The notes: generated by a model not told the origin, from the letters alone. A stretch of 64,000 bases of DNA from Noviherbaspirillum sedimenti (GCF_003590835.1 NZ_QYUQ01000002.1:2108001-2172000); one strand, 5' to 3'; positions 17,004 through 25,729 are shown, counted from the stretch's first letter. Made by a program: numbers and translations.

Positions 17004-18220
17004 TTCATACTCCGGGTAAATTTGGTAGTAGGGTTCGGCTCTGCTGCCGCGTATTGCAGAAAGTCTGGCAACCTGTCCGCAGGCGTAATGTGCCGCCGAC
17101 TGACTTCGTCGACACTGGCACAGCCAATCAAGCCGAGCGTTCTTTCGGTTTCTTGCCGTAACAGGCCCAAGACCCGCTCGACACCGGGCTTGCCAAATGC
17201 GGAAAGTCCATACAGGTAGGGCCGCCCGATCATGCAGGCCCGCGCGCCCATCGCAAGCGCCTTGACGACATGACTGCCGCGCCGCACGCCGCTATCCAGG
17301 ACGACCTCCAAGCGGTCGCCGACTGCATCGACCATATTGGCGACCAGATCGACTGTGGCGGCGCCACCGTCTAGCTGCCGACCGCCATGGTTCGAGACAA
17401 CGATGCCGGTGACCCCGCTTGCGGCGGCGTTGCGCGCATCCGCCACTGACTGCAGGCCCTTGACGATGAACGGCTTGCCCCAGTGACGCATCAGGCGTTC
17501 GACGCGCGACCAGGTGATGTTCTGCTCCATGTTGGCGGCAAAATAGGCGGCAAGCGTGCCCAGATTCTGATTGCCATCGCCGGCTGGAATATTCGGCAAA
17601 CTCACGCCGCCGCCTGCGAGATACCGGAGACACCAGGCCGGGCGCCTGGCGAATCCGACGATGTTGCGGCGATTCAATCGCGGTGGCACCGTCAGGCCGG
17701 TACGATGGTCGCGTTCGCGATTGCCGGCCACAACGGTGTCGACCGTCAGGCACAGGACGTCGAAGTTCGCGGCCTTGCAGCGATCGATCATCTCGATGTT
17801 GGCGGCATCGTCTTTCAGCAAATACAGCTGATAGATTTTCGGTCCCCTGGCTGCGGCCGCCACATCTTCGATGCTGGTTGTCGCCATCGTGGACAGCGAA
17901 TAGGCCACGCCGCTACTTGCCGCCGCCTGGGCCACGGCCCTTTCCCCGTCGGGATGAAAGACCCCGGTCAAGCCGGTGGGGGAAAGCATCACTGGCCATG
18001 CGAGGTCCACTCCGAAGACTGTCCGCCGCATGTCCACCTTGCGGATGTCGCGCAAAAAAGCGGGAGTGAGGTGGTACCGGTCAAACGACGATGTATTAGC
18101 GCTTTTGGTAGTCTCATCATCGGCGCCGCCGCTGATGTAATGGAAAAGCGGACTGGGCAGACGTTCACGGGCCGCTTTTTCAAAATCGAGCAGATTAAAG
18201 CAATCGTTAATTCTGGTCAT
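17000..18220 (-). CDS. FMN-dependent alpha-hydroxyacid dehydrogenase/oxidase
   Basis: About 406 residues of the lactate/mandelate dehydrogenase and glycolate oxidase family, oxidising 2-hydroxyacids to 2-oxoacids with FMN. Visible: FHYISGGADDE near residue 27, PVMLSPTGLTG near 78, YQLYLLKD near 130, FIVKGL with the FMN-contacting Lys, VSNHGGRQLDGG with the catalytic His and Arg, and LDSGVRRGSHVVKALAMGA with phosphate-binding residues. The frame is open to 18313, inside the P450 gene; ATG at 18220 begins the family's usual N-terminus (fold starts INDCFNLLDFEKAA), though its ribosome site (GGACGA) is weak. Lies 30 bases after the P450 stop. Confidence 0.9.
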   Translation of the reverse strand: MTRINDCFNLLDFEKAARERLPSPLFHYISGGADDETTKSANTSSFDRYHLTPAFLRDIRKVDMRRTVFGVDLAWPVMLSPTGLTGVFHPDGERAVAQAAASSGVAYSLSTMATTSIEDVAAAARGPKIYQLYLLKDDAANIEMIDRCKAANFDVLCLTVDTVVAGNRERDHRTGLTVPPRLNRRNIVGFARRPAWCLRYLAGGGVSLPNIPAGDGNQNLGTLAAYFAANMEQNITWSRVERLMRHWGKPFIVKGLQSVADARNAAASGVTGIVVSNHGGRQLDGGAATVDLVANMVDAVGDRLEVVLDSGVRRGSHVVKALAMGARACMIGRPYLYGLSAFGKPGVERVLGLLRQETERTLGLIGCASVDEVSRRHITPADRLPDFLQYAAAEPNPTTKFTRSMK

Positions 18221-18249
18221 GACGTCGTCCGGTAGATCAAGAGTTGCAC

Positions 18250-19500
18250 TTATCTCACCTTGTAGTGCACCGGTAATTTGTGCGGACCTCGGGCAAAATA
18301 CGAATCGATCCATTCGACTTCTTCCGAAACCGACGCGAGCGTTTCGAAACGCTTGAATGCAGTTTCAAGTGCCGAGCGCGTCTCCATCAGGCTCAGATAC
18401 TTGCCGAGACAGAAATGCGGTCCCTGGCCGAAGGACATCAAGGGGGCCGAGGGCTTGCGGTCCAGGTCAAAGGATTCCGAATCGTCAAAGCGGGTTTCGT
18501 CGCGGTTCGCAGAGGCCAGCAGCACCATGACAGCAGAGCCCTTGGGCATATGTACGCCAGACAGCTCGGTATCCCGCGTGGTATGACGGAAGATCATTTG
18601 CACCGTAGGATTAAAGCGCAGCAACTCTTCGATAAATGCCGGAATCAGCGCAGGATCGTTGCGCACCCGTGCATACACTTCAGGTCGGCGACTGAATTCC
18701 ACCAGCGCAGAACCGAGCAGATTGGTCGTGGTTTCGACGCCGCCGATCAACAGCAGAATGGCCATCTGGATGACTTCAATGCGGGTCAACCTGGTGCCGT
18801 CAACTTCGGCCTGGATCAGCGTGGAAATCATGTCGCTGCCAGGATTGGCGCTACGCTGGTCATACAATTCCTCAAAGAAGGCGCGCACCGCGTCCGAGCT
18901 TTTGCGGATCTCCGCCAAGCGCTCCGGACCATAGGCGGCCCGATTGGCCGCGCCCAGCACGTCATCGACCCACACCTTGAATTCGGCACGACGCTCGCTG
19001 GGTACCCCCAGCACCTCGGAAATCACCGTCACCGGGTACAGCGAAGTAAAATCCCAAACCCAGTCGCATTTGCCTTCTGCGCCGTACTTCGCGACCAGAT
19101 CGTCGATCAGCTGATTGGCGATGTCGGCGCTACGCTGCTGCAGCGCATTGACCTGGGTAGGAAGGAAGGCCCGATTGACCAGCTTGCGCAGCTGCATATG
19201 ATTTGGCGGATCCATCGAAATCATCGGCGGCACTTCCGGCACCGGGTCGAACTCGCCCAGCAAGGCCGGCCAGAACTGCGCTGAACTGAAGATGCTTGCA
19301 TCCTTCAGCACAATGTCAACATCGTCATAGCGCGAGACCGCGAATGCCTGCAAACCCTCGATCCACTTGACGGGCTCGTCGCGACGCAATTTGGCATAGT
19401 AGGGATAGGGGTCCTGCTTGACGTCATGGTCGAGCGGATCGTAAGCCTTGCCGAGTTTGTCGACTTGTGCGGCAGTCAAATTAATATCGTGGTGATTCAT
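18250..19500 (-). CDS. cytochrome P450
   Basis: A 416-residue soluble bacterial P450 monooxygenase. The heme loop FGQGPHFCLGKYLS holds the Cys ligand near residue 360; the I-helix oxygen-binding motif is GGVETTTN near 240; the K-helix ExxR-type region appears as EELLRFNPTVQMIFR near 285. The start at 19500 has AGGAGA six bases upstream and follows the stop of the 34-codon leader directly (TAG then ATG). No dedicated ferredoxin gene lies beside it; the PDR-type reductase and Rieske ferredoxin of operon 1 are the candidate redox partners. It likely performs the first hydroxylation or dealkylation in the pathway. Confidence 0.94.
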   Translation of the reverse strand: MNHHDINLTAAQVDKLGKAYDPLDHDVKQDPYPYYAKLRRDEPVKWIEGLQAFAVSRYDDVDIVLKDASIFSSAQFWPALLGEFDPVPEVPPMISMDPPNHMQLRKLVNRAFLPTQVNALQQRSADIANQLIDDLVAKYGAEGKCDWVWDFTSLYPVTVISEVLGVPSERRAEFKVWVDDVLGAANRAAYGPERLAEIRKSSDAVRAFFEELYDQRSANPGSDMISTLIQAEVDGTRLTRIEVIQMAILLLIGGVETTTNLLGSALVEFSRRPEVYARVRNDPALIPAFIEELLRFNPTVQMIFRHTTRDTELSGVHMPKGSAVMVLLASANRDETRFDDSESFDLDRKPSAPLMSFGQGPHFCLGKYLSLMETRSALETAFKRFETLASVSEEVEWIDSYFARGPHKLPVHYKVR

Positions 19501-19605
19501 CTATGTCTCCTGTGACTGATAGTTTTTACCTGGATGCCAGGCCTGAGCGCCCCCGCTCTTCTCGAAGAGAACTTCAGTGCTTCCGAATGGAAGCGAAATA
19601 TTCAT
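19501..19605 (-). CDS. 34-aa leader ORF of the P450 operon
   Basis: ATG at 19605 follows the third copy of the conserved GGAGACAA start block and ends in TAG immediately before the P450 ATG. The product starts MNISLPFGSTEVLFEKSGG. Eleven bases near its start (19585-19595) equal the stretch near the end of the 43-codon ORF (9988-9998; encoding ALPF versus SLPF), so this ORF may be an internal deletion remnant of the same small gene. Tight coupling to the P450 suggests it could set P450 translation. Confidence 0.4.
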   Translation of the reverse strand: MNISLPFGSTEVLFEKSGGAQAWHPGKNYQSQET

Positions 19606-19653
19606 GTTTGTCTCCGACTTATAATTTTTGCCCGTGGGCTTTTACTACAAGGC

Positions 19654-19710
19654 CACTATATTCATCGGCTCAGGACGAGGACCCACCCTTGTTGAGTAGT
19701 TATTGGGTGG
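19654..19710 (-). promoter_or_regulatory. activator-type promoter of catabolic operon 2
   Basis: The same ordered blocks as at 10157-10214, read leftward: CCCAATAAC, CTCAA, AAGGGT, GGTC, TCGTC, AGCCGATG and ATATAGTG (19654-19661), with identical spacing. The 5' leader that follows is also similar down to the small-ORF start. Such conservation across operons of different gene content points to shared binding of the LAL activator. Confidence 0.7.
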
Positions 19711-20046
19711 CGGCATATACTGAAAAATGGAAGGGCTTCGAGGAAGCCACGAAGGGAGTCGGATTGGCGCGGCATGAAGTGCGCGGCCAGGATGGCACCA
19801 AAGAAAGATGTCCAGGTCAGCACTTTCATGGCAAAGATTGATCTTTGTGTTTGACAGTCTGTACAACAGGGCGAAAATCGCCAGATGCGCCATATTGCGT
19901 CCCATCTTATCGAGCTCGGAGCCTTGATATGGCGCGCCGGTGACATATTCAGCGGAAGATTCAAGACAATTGCAAGAATGCTATATATCAACTAAGCTGA
20001 AAAACATTGCACAGAAATTCCGCACCACCCTATCAAAGGAGGTCGC
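19711..20046. other. gene-less stretch before wrbA
   Basis: Divergent spacer between the P450 operon promoter and wrbA. Minus-strand readings here show no family resemblance or ribosome site. Only a strong AGGAGGT site just before the wrbA ATG and an AT-rich CTATATATC segment about 65 bases upstream of it stand out. Confidence 0.5.
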
Positions 20047-20667
20047 ATGTCTGTCAAGATACAAATTATTTTCTACAGTTCCTATGGGCACATCTACCAG
20101 ATGGCTGAAGGAATGGCGGCAGGCGCGCGCGAGGTCGAGGGCGCCGAAGTAAGGCTTTTGCAAGTGCCGGAACTGGTGCCCGACGAGGTTCTGGAAAAAT
20201 CCGGCGCCAAGGCAGCACGCCAGGCCTTTGCGCACATCCCGGTGGCCACGGTGGAGCAATTGCCCGAGGCGGACGCCATCATCTTCGGCACGCCTACGCG
20301 CTTTGGCAACATGTGCGCGCAAATGCGCAACTTCCTCGACCAGACCGGCAGCCTGTGGATGAATGGTTCACTGGTGGGCAAGGTCGGCAGCGTCTTCAGC
20401 AGCACCGCGACCCAGCACGGCGGCCAGGAAACCACCCTGACCAGTTTCCATACCACCCTGCTGCACCAGGGCATGATCATCGTCGGCTTGCCCTATTCCG
20501 AGACGCGGCAAATGACCATGAGCGAGATTTCCGGCGGCAGCCCCTATGGCGCGTCTACCATCACTTCCGGCGACGGTTCGCGCATGCCAAGCGAAAATGA
20601 ACTGGCGATGGCGCGCTTCCAGGGGCGCCATGTTGCGGAGATCGCCAAAAAACAGGCACAGAAATAA
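20047..20667 (+). CDS. wrbA: NAD(P)H:quinone oxidoreductase WrbA
   Basis: A 206-residue flavodoxin-fold quinone reductase that reduces quinones by two electrons with FMN and NAD(P)H, protecting against quinone redox cycling. Seen: the FMN phosphate loop [15 protein letters not shown] near residue 7-22, [19 protein letters not shown] near 80-98, [12 protein letters not shown] near 118, and the C-terminal [10 protein letters not shown]. Length is normal for WrbA. The start at 20047 has a full AGGAGGT. It is transcribed away from the P450 operon; a link to aromatic or quinone metabolism is possible but not shown. Confidence 0.95.
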   Translation: MSVKIQIIFYSSYGHIYQMAEGMAAGAREVEGAEVRLLQVPELVPDEVLEKSGAKAARQAFAHIPVATVEQLPEADAIIFGTPTRFGNMCAQMRNFLDQTGSLWMNGSLVGKVGSVFSSTATQHGGQETTLTSFHTTLLHQGMIIVGLPYSETRQMTMSEISGGSPYGASTITSGDGSRMPSENELAMARFQGRHVAEIAKKQAQK

Positions 20668-20738
20668 AACCAATTTGCCGGATTGCGGCTTCCTGGCTGC
20701 AATCCAGTCTGCGTTGTGTCAACCAAAGGGAGAGCAAG

Positions 20739-21116
20739 ATGGACAAGGGACTGGAAATCGCAGCACGGTTGTTGATGTCGCTCATTTTTATCATTGCGGG
20801 CTGGGGCAAGCTCACCGGCTATAGCGGCACCCAAGGGTATTTCACATCGATTGGCTTGCCCGCCATATTGGTGCCGCTGGTCATCCTGATCGAACTCGGC
20901 GGCGGACTGGCCCTGCTGTTCGGTCTCAAGACACGCTGGGTCGCCGCCATCCTCGCCTTGTTCAGCATCGGTTCTGCATTTATTGCCCACACCAATTTTG
21001 CCGAGCCTGGCCAGATGAATAATTTCCTGAAAAATCTGGCGATGGCAGGTGGCTTCCTGTTATTTGTCAAATATGGCGCTGGCGCGCCCAGCATCGACGA
21101 CAAGATTGCAAAGTAA
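20739..21116 (+). CDS. DoxX family inner-membrane protein
   Basis: A 125-residue DoxX-like protein with four predicted membrane helices (residues about 8-28, 45-65, 70-90, 100-115). The first reads LLMSLIFIIAGWGKL, and PLVILIELGGGLALLFGLKTRW follows, both typical of the family. The family is linked to thiosulfate:quinone oxidoreductase subunits and redox stress, but function in this type is unknown. It starts with an AGGGAGAG ribosome site 71 bases after wrbA and could be cotranscribed with it. Confidence 0.88.
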   Translation: MDKGLEIAARLLMSLIFIIAGWGKLTGYSGTQGYFTSIGLPAILVPLVILIELGGGLALLFGLKTRWVAAILALFSIGSAFIAHTNFAEPGQMNNFLKNLAMAGGFLLFVKYGAGAPSIDDKIAK

Positions 21117-21159
21117 ATCCGCTCGAAAGCAAGCGGCAAGCAAGTTAAGGTCCCCTTAA

Positions 21160-21191
21160 GCGACGGTGCATATAATGCACGGCACCGTCGC
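21160..21191. repeat. 10-bp inverted repeat upstream of the antiporter
   Basis: Arms GCGACGGTGC (21160-21169) and GCACCGTCGC (21182-21191); the centre contains TATAAT. Just before lies TTAAGG-TCC-CCTTAA. No T-run follows. It could end the doxX transcript or be an operator overlapping a -10 for the antiporter; the sequence does not decide. Confidence 0.45.
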
Positions 21192-21363
21192 CCCCTCGTT
21201 CACGCCCTTGAGCCGATTGCATGCATGCCGAAGCCAGGCATCAGATCGGCTCAGTTCCACTGGCAGCGCACCACGCATGGAGAACCGATCAATGGCATGC
21301 GGCTCCATCCTGCGCGCCCGGCGTGATTCCCCAAGCAACACCCATTTTTCATGAGGACCGCCC

Positions 21364-22548
21364 ATGCTCGAAACCCTGTCGATCCCGTATGAACTGGCCT
21401 GGCCGTTTGCCATCGCCATTGGCTGGGTGGCCGGTGAATTCGGCCACCGCTGGACCGGCTTGCCGCGCATTAGCCTGTATGGCCTGGTCGGCTTCCTGCT
21501 CGCGAATACACAAATCGGCTTCCTGCCGAAAGCGGCCGACAGCAACATGCTGGTGCTGGCCGATGTCGCATTCGGCCTGATCCTGTTCGAGCTTGGTTAT
21601 CGGATCAACCTGCACTGGCTGAAAGTCAATCCCTGGATTGGCGCCTCCAGCGTGGCCGAGGCGCTTGGGACCTTTGCGGTGGTCTATTACATTGCAACCT
21701 GGTATGGTGCACCGACCATGACCGCGCTGCTGCTGGCGTCCTTGGCGATGTCCACCTCGCCGGCGGGGATCCTGCGCGTGATCAACGAGCAATCGAGTTC
21801 GGGCCAGGTGACCGAGCGCGCACTGCACCTGTCGGCGCTGAATTCGGTGATGGCAGTGTTCGCCTTCAAGGTCATCATCGGCTACTGGCTGTTCCAGAGT
21901 TCCGGCAGCATTCTCAAGGCCGGCTGGAACAGTCTGGTGGAACTGATCCTGTCAGCCCTGCTGGGCGCGCTGTTCGGCGTGCTGATCCCGGCACTGCGGC
22001 GCCGGCTCGGCAATGTCGGCAGCGATGCGACGGTCGGCTTCGCCATTGGCGTGATCCTGCTGGTGGCGCTGTCGCATGCGCTGCATTTCTCGCCCATCCT
22101 GAGCACCCTGACCTTTGGCCTGGTGGCGCGCCATCGACGCGAAACCCTGAGCCAGACCCAGCGCAATTTCGGTGTGCTGGGCGACCTGCTGGTGATTCCG
22201 CTATTCATCTTCGTCGCCACCACGCTGGAGTGGCAGCAAGCCCTGGCCGGTATCGGCCTGGGCTTGCTGCTCATCGTTGCCCGCATCCTGGCCAAGATCG
22301 TCGGCGTGACGCTGTTTTCCCGCGTCAGCGGCATTTCCTGGCGCAAGGGCTTGCTGACCGGCCTGGCCTTGAGCCCGGCGTCGGTATTCGCGATCCTGAT
22401 GCTGGAACAGACCCGATTCCTGCAGATCGACCTGATAAGCCACCTGGCGCCACTGGCGGCCATGGTGCTGGTGATGGAAGTGATCGGCCCGATCCTCACG
22501 CAGCGCGCACTGATCTGGGCCCGCGAAACTTCAAGCGAGGAGAACTGA
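21364..22548 (+). CDS. cation:proton antiporter (CPA2/Kef type)
   Basis: A 394-residue integral membrane protein with about twelve hydrophobic helices, of the Na+/H+ exchanger (CPA2) family; it would exchange Na+ or K+ for protons across the inner membrane. Consistent features are the GLPRISLYGLVGFLLA segment near residue 33, ADVAFGLILFELGYRIN near 68 with an acidic residue in a helix, and AMSTSPAGILRVINE near 132. There is no C-terminal RCK/TrkA-N domain, so it is a short form. Start has AGGA upstream. The next gene, YbdK, follows after one base with its ribosome site inside the antiporter end. Confidence 0.88.
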   Translation: MLETLSIPYELAWPFAIAIGWVAGEFGHRWTGLPRISLYGLVGFLLANTQIGFLPKAADSNMLVLADVAFGLILFELGYRINLHWLKVNPWIGASSVAEALGTFAVVYYIATWYGAPTMTALLLASLAMSTSPAGILRVINEQSSSGQVTERALHLSALNSVMAVFAFKVIIGYWLFQSSGSILKAGWNSLVELILSALLGALFGVLIPALRRRLGNVGSDATVGFAIGVILLVALSHALHFSPILSTLTFGLVARHRRETLSQTQRNFGVLGDLLVIPLFIFVATTLEWQQALAGIGLGLLLIVARILAKIVGVTLFSRVSGISWRKGLLTGLALSPASVFAILMLEQTRFLQIDLISHLAPLAAMVLVMEVIGPILTQRALIWARETSSEEN

Positions 22549-22549
22549 C

Positions 22550-23674
22550 ATGCCGCTGGAACCCTTCAACACATCCCGGCCGCTGACCATGGGCGTCGAG
22601 CTGGAATTGCAGCTGGTGAGCCTTTCCGACTTCGACCTGGTGGCGGCCAGCCCCGACATGCTGGACCTGTTGTCGCGCAAGCCCTTCCCTGGCAACGTGA
22701 CCCCGGAAATCACCGAGAGCATGATCGAAATAAACAGCGGCGTGCATGCGGATTTCCCCGGCCTGCTGGATGAGTTGCAACGCATCCGCGATACCCTGGT
22801 GCATGCCGCCGACCAGCTGAACATCGGCGTGTGCGGCGGCGGCACTCATCCATTCCAGCAATGGTCGGAACGCCGGATATTTTCCAAGCCGCGCTTCAAG
22901 GAAGTCTCGGCGCTGTATGGTTACCTGGCCAAGCAATTCACGGTGTTCGGCCAGCACGTGCACATCGGCTGCGCTTCCGGCGACGATGCCATCTACCTGC
23001 TGCATGCCCTGAACCGTTATGTGCCGCACTTCATCGCCCTGTCGGCCTCCTCGCCGTTTTTTCAGGGGCGCGATACCCTGTTCAGTTCGGCGCGACTGAA
23101 TTCGGTCTCGGCTTTTCCCTTGAGCGGACGAGCGCCGTTTTTGCACAGCTGGGACGAGTTTGAACACGATTACTTCGCCCGCATGGAACATACCGGCGTG
23201 GTCAAGAGCATGAAGGATTTTTACTGGGACATCCGCCCCAAGCCGGAATTCGGCACCATCGAACTGCGCGTCTGCGATACGCCCCTGAGCGTCGAGCGGG
23301 CGGCGGCGCTGGCCTGCTATCTGCAGGCATTGTGCCGCCATTTGCTGCAACGCGAAGAGCCGGCGCCCGCCGAGGATGATTACCTGGTCTATAACTACAA
23401 CCGCTTCCAGGCTTGCCGGTTCGGCCTGGATGGCACCATTGTGCATCCGAAAACCCATGAAACGCTCTCCTTGCGCGAAGATATCCTGACCACCCTGCGC
23501 CGCATGGAACCGCACGCCACCGAACTGGGCAGCCTGGCGGCGTTCGAGCACCTGTACCAGGCCAGCCATGAGGGCAATGACGCCACTTACCTGCGCGAGC
23601 AATATATCGCCACCGGCAGCGCCGAAGGCATGGTGGATTCGGCGATCCAGCGCTTCCGGCAAGGATGCGCCTAG
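22550..23674 (+). CDS. ybdK: YbdK family carboxylate-amine ligase
   Basis: A 374-residue member of the glutamate-cysteine ligase 2 (GCS2) superfamily, predicted ATP-dependent carboxylate-amine ligase; E. coli YbdK has weak glutamate-cysteine ligase activity. Recognised by MGVELELQLV near residue 14, VTPEITESMIEINSG near 48, GVCGGGTHPF near 93, FGQHVHIG near 125 and FGTIELRVCDTPLSVE near 234. Length fits the family. GAGGAGAA precedes the start, which follows the antiporter by one base, indicating an operon. Confidence 0.93.
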   Translation: MPLEPFNTSRPLTMGVELELQLVSLSDFDLVAASPDMLDLLSRKPFPGNVTPEITESMIEINSGVHADFPGLLDELQRIRDTLVHAADQLNIGVCGGGTHPFQQWSERRIFSKPRFKEVSALYGYLAKQFTVFGQHVHIGCASGDDAIYLLHALNRYVPHFIALSASSPFFQGRDTLFSSARLNSVSAFPLSGRAPFLHSWDEFEHDYFARMEHTGVVKSMKDFYWDIRPKPEFGTIELRVCDTPLSVERAAALACYLQALCRHLLQREEPAPAEDDYLVYNYNRFQACRFGLDGTIVHPKTHETLSLREDILTTLRRMEPHATELGSLAAFEHLYQASHEGNDATYLREQYIATGSAEGMVDSAIQRFRQGCA

Positions 23675-23679
23675 CCGAC

Positions 23680-23712
23680 ACTGGCCGTTAACTGGCCGTT
23701 AACTGGCCGTTA
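23680..23712. repeat. three tandem 11-bp repeats
   Basis: ACTGGCCGTTA occurs three times head to tail just after the ybdK stop and 52 bases before the diguanylate cyclase gene. Too short for a CRISPR array; it could be a slippage product or a set of binding sites for the downstream promoter. Confidence 0.9.
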
Positions 23713-23764
23713 AGCCGGAATCAAGGTAAAGTAACAACAAGTATAAAAATATTGGGGGAGTGAA

Positions 23765-25423
23765 ATGCCCTTTCTGGCGCCAGAACGGACATATCAAATC
23801 ATTAACGGCATCATCAATGCCGAACGTCTGGACGACTTGCTCGATTTGCTGTGCGCAGAAATCGTCGCACTGGGCGTGGCGGATGGCTATCTTGTGAATA
23901 TGCGGGATGCCTCCGGGGGGTATCTCAGTTGCCTGAAAATCCGCTACCCCGCCGAATACCAGAACCTCGAGCAATCCTACCTCGGCTACAAGATCCCGCT
24001 GGATAACGGCCAGTTGAATGCGCGCGCCATGGCAACGCGCGAGCTCGTGCGCGTCAATCCCGGCAACGCCAACAGCGAGGAACAAAACATCCTGCTCTAC
24101 TGGAAAATCCAGGAAATGACCGGGATGCCGCTGTGCGCACCCGGCGCGCCCGCGGGCGCGCCGATCGGTGTACTGGTCCTGCTCAAGCAAGGCCCGGCCA
24201 TTCCCGATGAAGATTTCGCCAAGGTGCAGGAACTCCTGGGCCTGTTCCTTGCTAGCCTGTCGCGCTGGCTGCACTTTTCGCATCTGGAACAGCTGCACGA
24301 TGAAGCGACCGCCGCGGTGGCGGAAAACCAGCGCTTGCTGCAGTTTCTGGACGATATGACCAGTCTGACTTCGCTCGACAAGATTTATGAATTGTTCGCC
24401 GCCGAACTGATTCGTCAGCTGCCATTCGACCTTGCCAGTTTTTACCTGGTCGAAGATGATCACCTGCATTTCCGCAAGGCGATCGCGGCCAGGCCGCAAT
24501 TGGAATCACTCCGCCAGGAATGGGAGCACCATCTGCTGCAGACGCCCTATCCGCTCGACCCCACCGCCAGCGGCCTGGTTTACGTAATGCTGCGGGATGA
24601 AGCCATGGTGTTCCCGGACTTTCAGGAAATTCGCCACCTGCCGCTGGCCGGCTACGACAAGAAAAGCCTGGCCATTCTGCGCACGCCGCGCACTCTCTTC
24701 ATTTCGCCGATCCGCCATCACAAGAAACCGATTGGCATCTTTGCCCTGTACAGTCTGGAACACACGGTCGAGCTTTCCAATGCCGATCTGGATTTGCTCG
24801 GCGATCTCTCGTCCTTCCTCGGCACGGCCATCACCAACAGCAAACTGTATGCGACCAGCCAGGAGCAGGTCCTGGAAATCCGCCATTTGAATGCAATGCT
24901 GGAAGAGAAGGTGGAGGCACTGGCAAAGCAGGCCTCCACCGACCAGCTCACGGGCCTGTTCAATTTCCGCACATTCGAAGATGAGTTGGTCCGGCGCCTG
25001 CACGAAACCGCACGCGCTGGCGACCATGAGCCGCTGGCGCTGCTGCTGATCGACATCGACCATTTCAAGCGCTTCAACGACACCAACGGCCATGCCGCGG
25101 GCAACGACATACTGGCCGCGGTGGCGCAAGAAATCGGCAGGCATACGCGCCAATCCGACAAGGCTTGCCGCTATGGCGGCGAAGAATTCGTCCTGATCCT
25201 GCCAAAATGCGGGCTGGAAGGCGCCATTCAGCTGGCCGAACGCATCCGCGACAGCATTGAATGCCAGGCATTCGCAACGTGCGCCGGCCAGCGCTCGGTC
25301 ACCGTCAGCGCCGGCTGCACCATATACCGCCCGGGTGACGACCGCCAAGCCCTGTTCAACCGCGCCGACCAGGCCTTGTATCAGGCCAAGGAACGCGGCC
25401 GCAATCGCGTGTGCAGCCTCTGA
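23765..25423 (+). CDS. diguanylate cyclase with GAF domains
   Basis: A 552-residue cytosolic protein. About 1-160 and 170-345 look like two GAF-type sensory domains; a short coiled coil (LEIRHLNAMLEEKVEALAKQ) near 375 leads into a GGDEF domain. The latter has LLIDIDHFKRFNDTNGHAAGN near 425, the active-site GGEEF near 470, and an inhibitory I-site RQSD five residues before it, so it should make c-di-GMP and feel product inhibition. No EAL domain. ATG has GGGGGAG upstream. c-di-GMP commonly controls EPS, but no direct link to the EPS locus downstream is visible. Confidence 0.92.
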   Translation: MPFLAPERTYQIINGIINAERLDDLLDLLCAEIVALGVADGYLVNMRDASGGYLSCLKIRYPAEYQNLEQSYLGYKIPLDNGQLNARAMATRELVRVNPGNANSEEQNILLYWKIQEMTGMPLCAPGAPAGAPIGVLVLLKQGPAIPDEDFAKVQELLGLFLASLSRWLHFSHLEQLHDEATAAVAENQRLLQFLDDMTSLTSLDKIYELFAAELIRQLPFDLASFYLVEDDHLHFRKAIAARPQLESLRQEWEHHLLQTPYPLDPTASGLVYVMLRDEAMVFPDFQEIRHLPLAGYDKKSLAILRTPRTLFISPIRHHKKPIGIFALYSLEHTVELSNADLDLLGDLSSFLGTAITNSKLYATSQEQVLEIRHLNAMLEEKVEALAKQASTDQLTGLFNFRTFEDELVRRLHETARAGDHEPLALLLIDIDHFKRFNDTNGHAAGNDILAAVAQEIGRHTRQSDKACRYGGEEFVLILPKCGLEGAIQLAERIRDSIECQAFATCAGQRSVTVSAGCTIYRPGDDRQALFNRADQALYQAKERGRNRVCSL

Positions 25424-25701
25424 AGCAGCCAGCGCTTCACCCTCACTTGCGCTGACTCATCTGGCTAGCCGATGCCGATGCTGACCTGGATGGCACGCTC
25501 CGGATATTGATTGCGTTCGGACAATAGATGACGCAAGCAGGCATGGTCAGTCTGCATAAACGCGCCCCTTATTTTCCTGATTGTTCCTGATTGGCATGTT
25601 GGTTGCTGCATTTTCTTGCTAACTTCACAGCAATTTCCCCCTAAAGCATATTGCTTTTATATCCCTCTGAAAATTTCTTTCGGAGTTGTTCCAGTTTGGC
25701 A

Positions 25702-25729
25702 TTGACTGCAGAAAATCGCTCTTTACAAT
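25702..25729 (+). promoter_or_regulatory. sigma-70 type promoter
   Basis: TTGACT and TACAAT with a 16-base spacer, followed 14 bases later by a strong GGAGGAAAGG ribosome site. It lies inside a 443-base gap between the diguanylate cyclase and the exported hydrolase and rules out the earliest possible hydrolase start at 25651. Confidence 0.6.

Noticed and set aside
19662..19991. Minus-strand reading of about 109 codons upstream of the P450 operon
   Set aside because: It crosses the conserved promoter block and has no ribosome site or family resemblance.
23680..23712. CRISPR array
   Set aside because: Only three contiguous 11-bp units with no spacers; a plain tandem repeat. No array was found elsewhere in the window.
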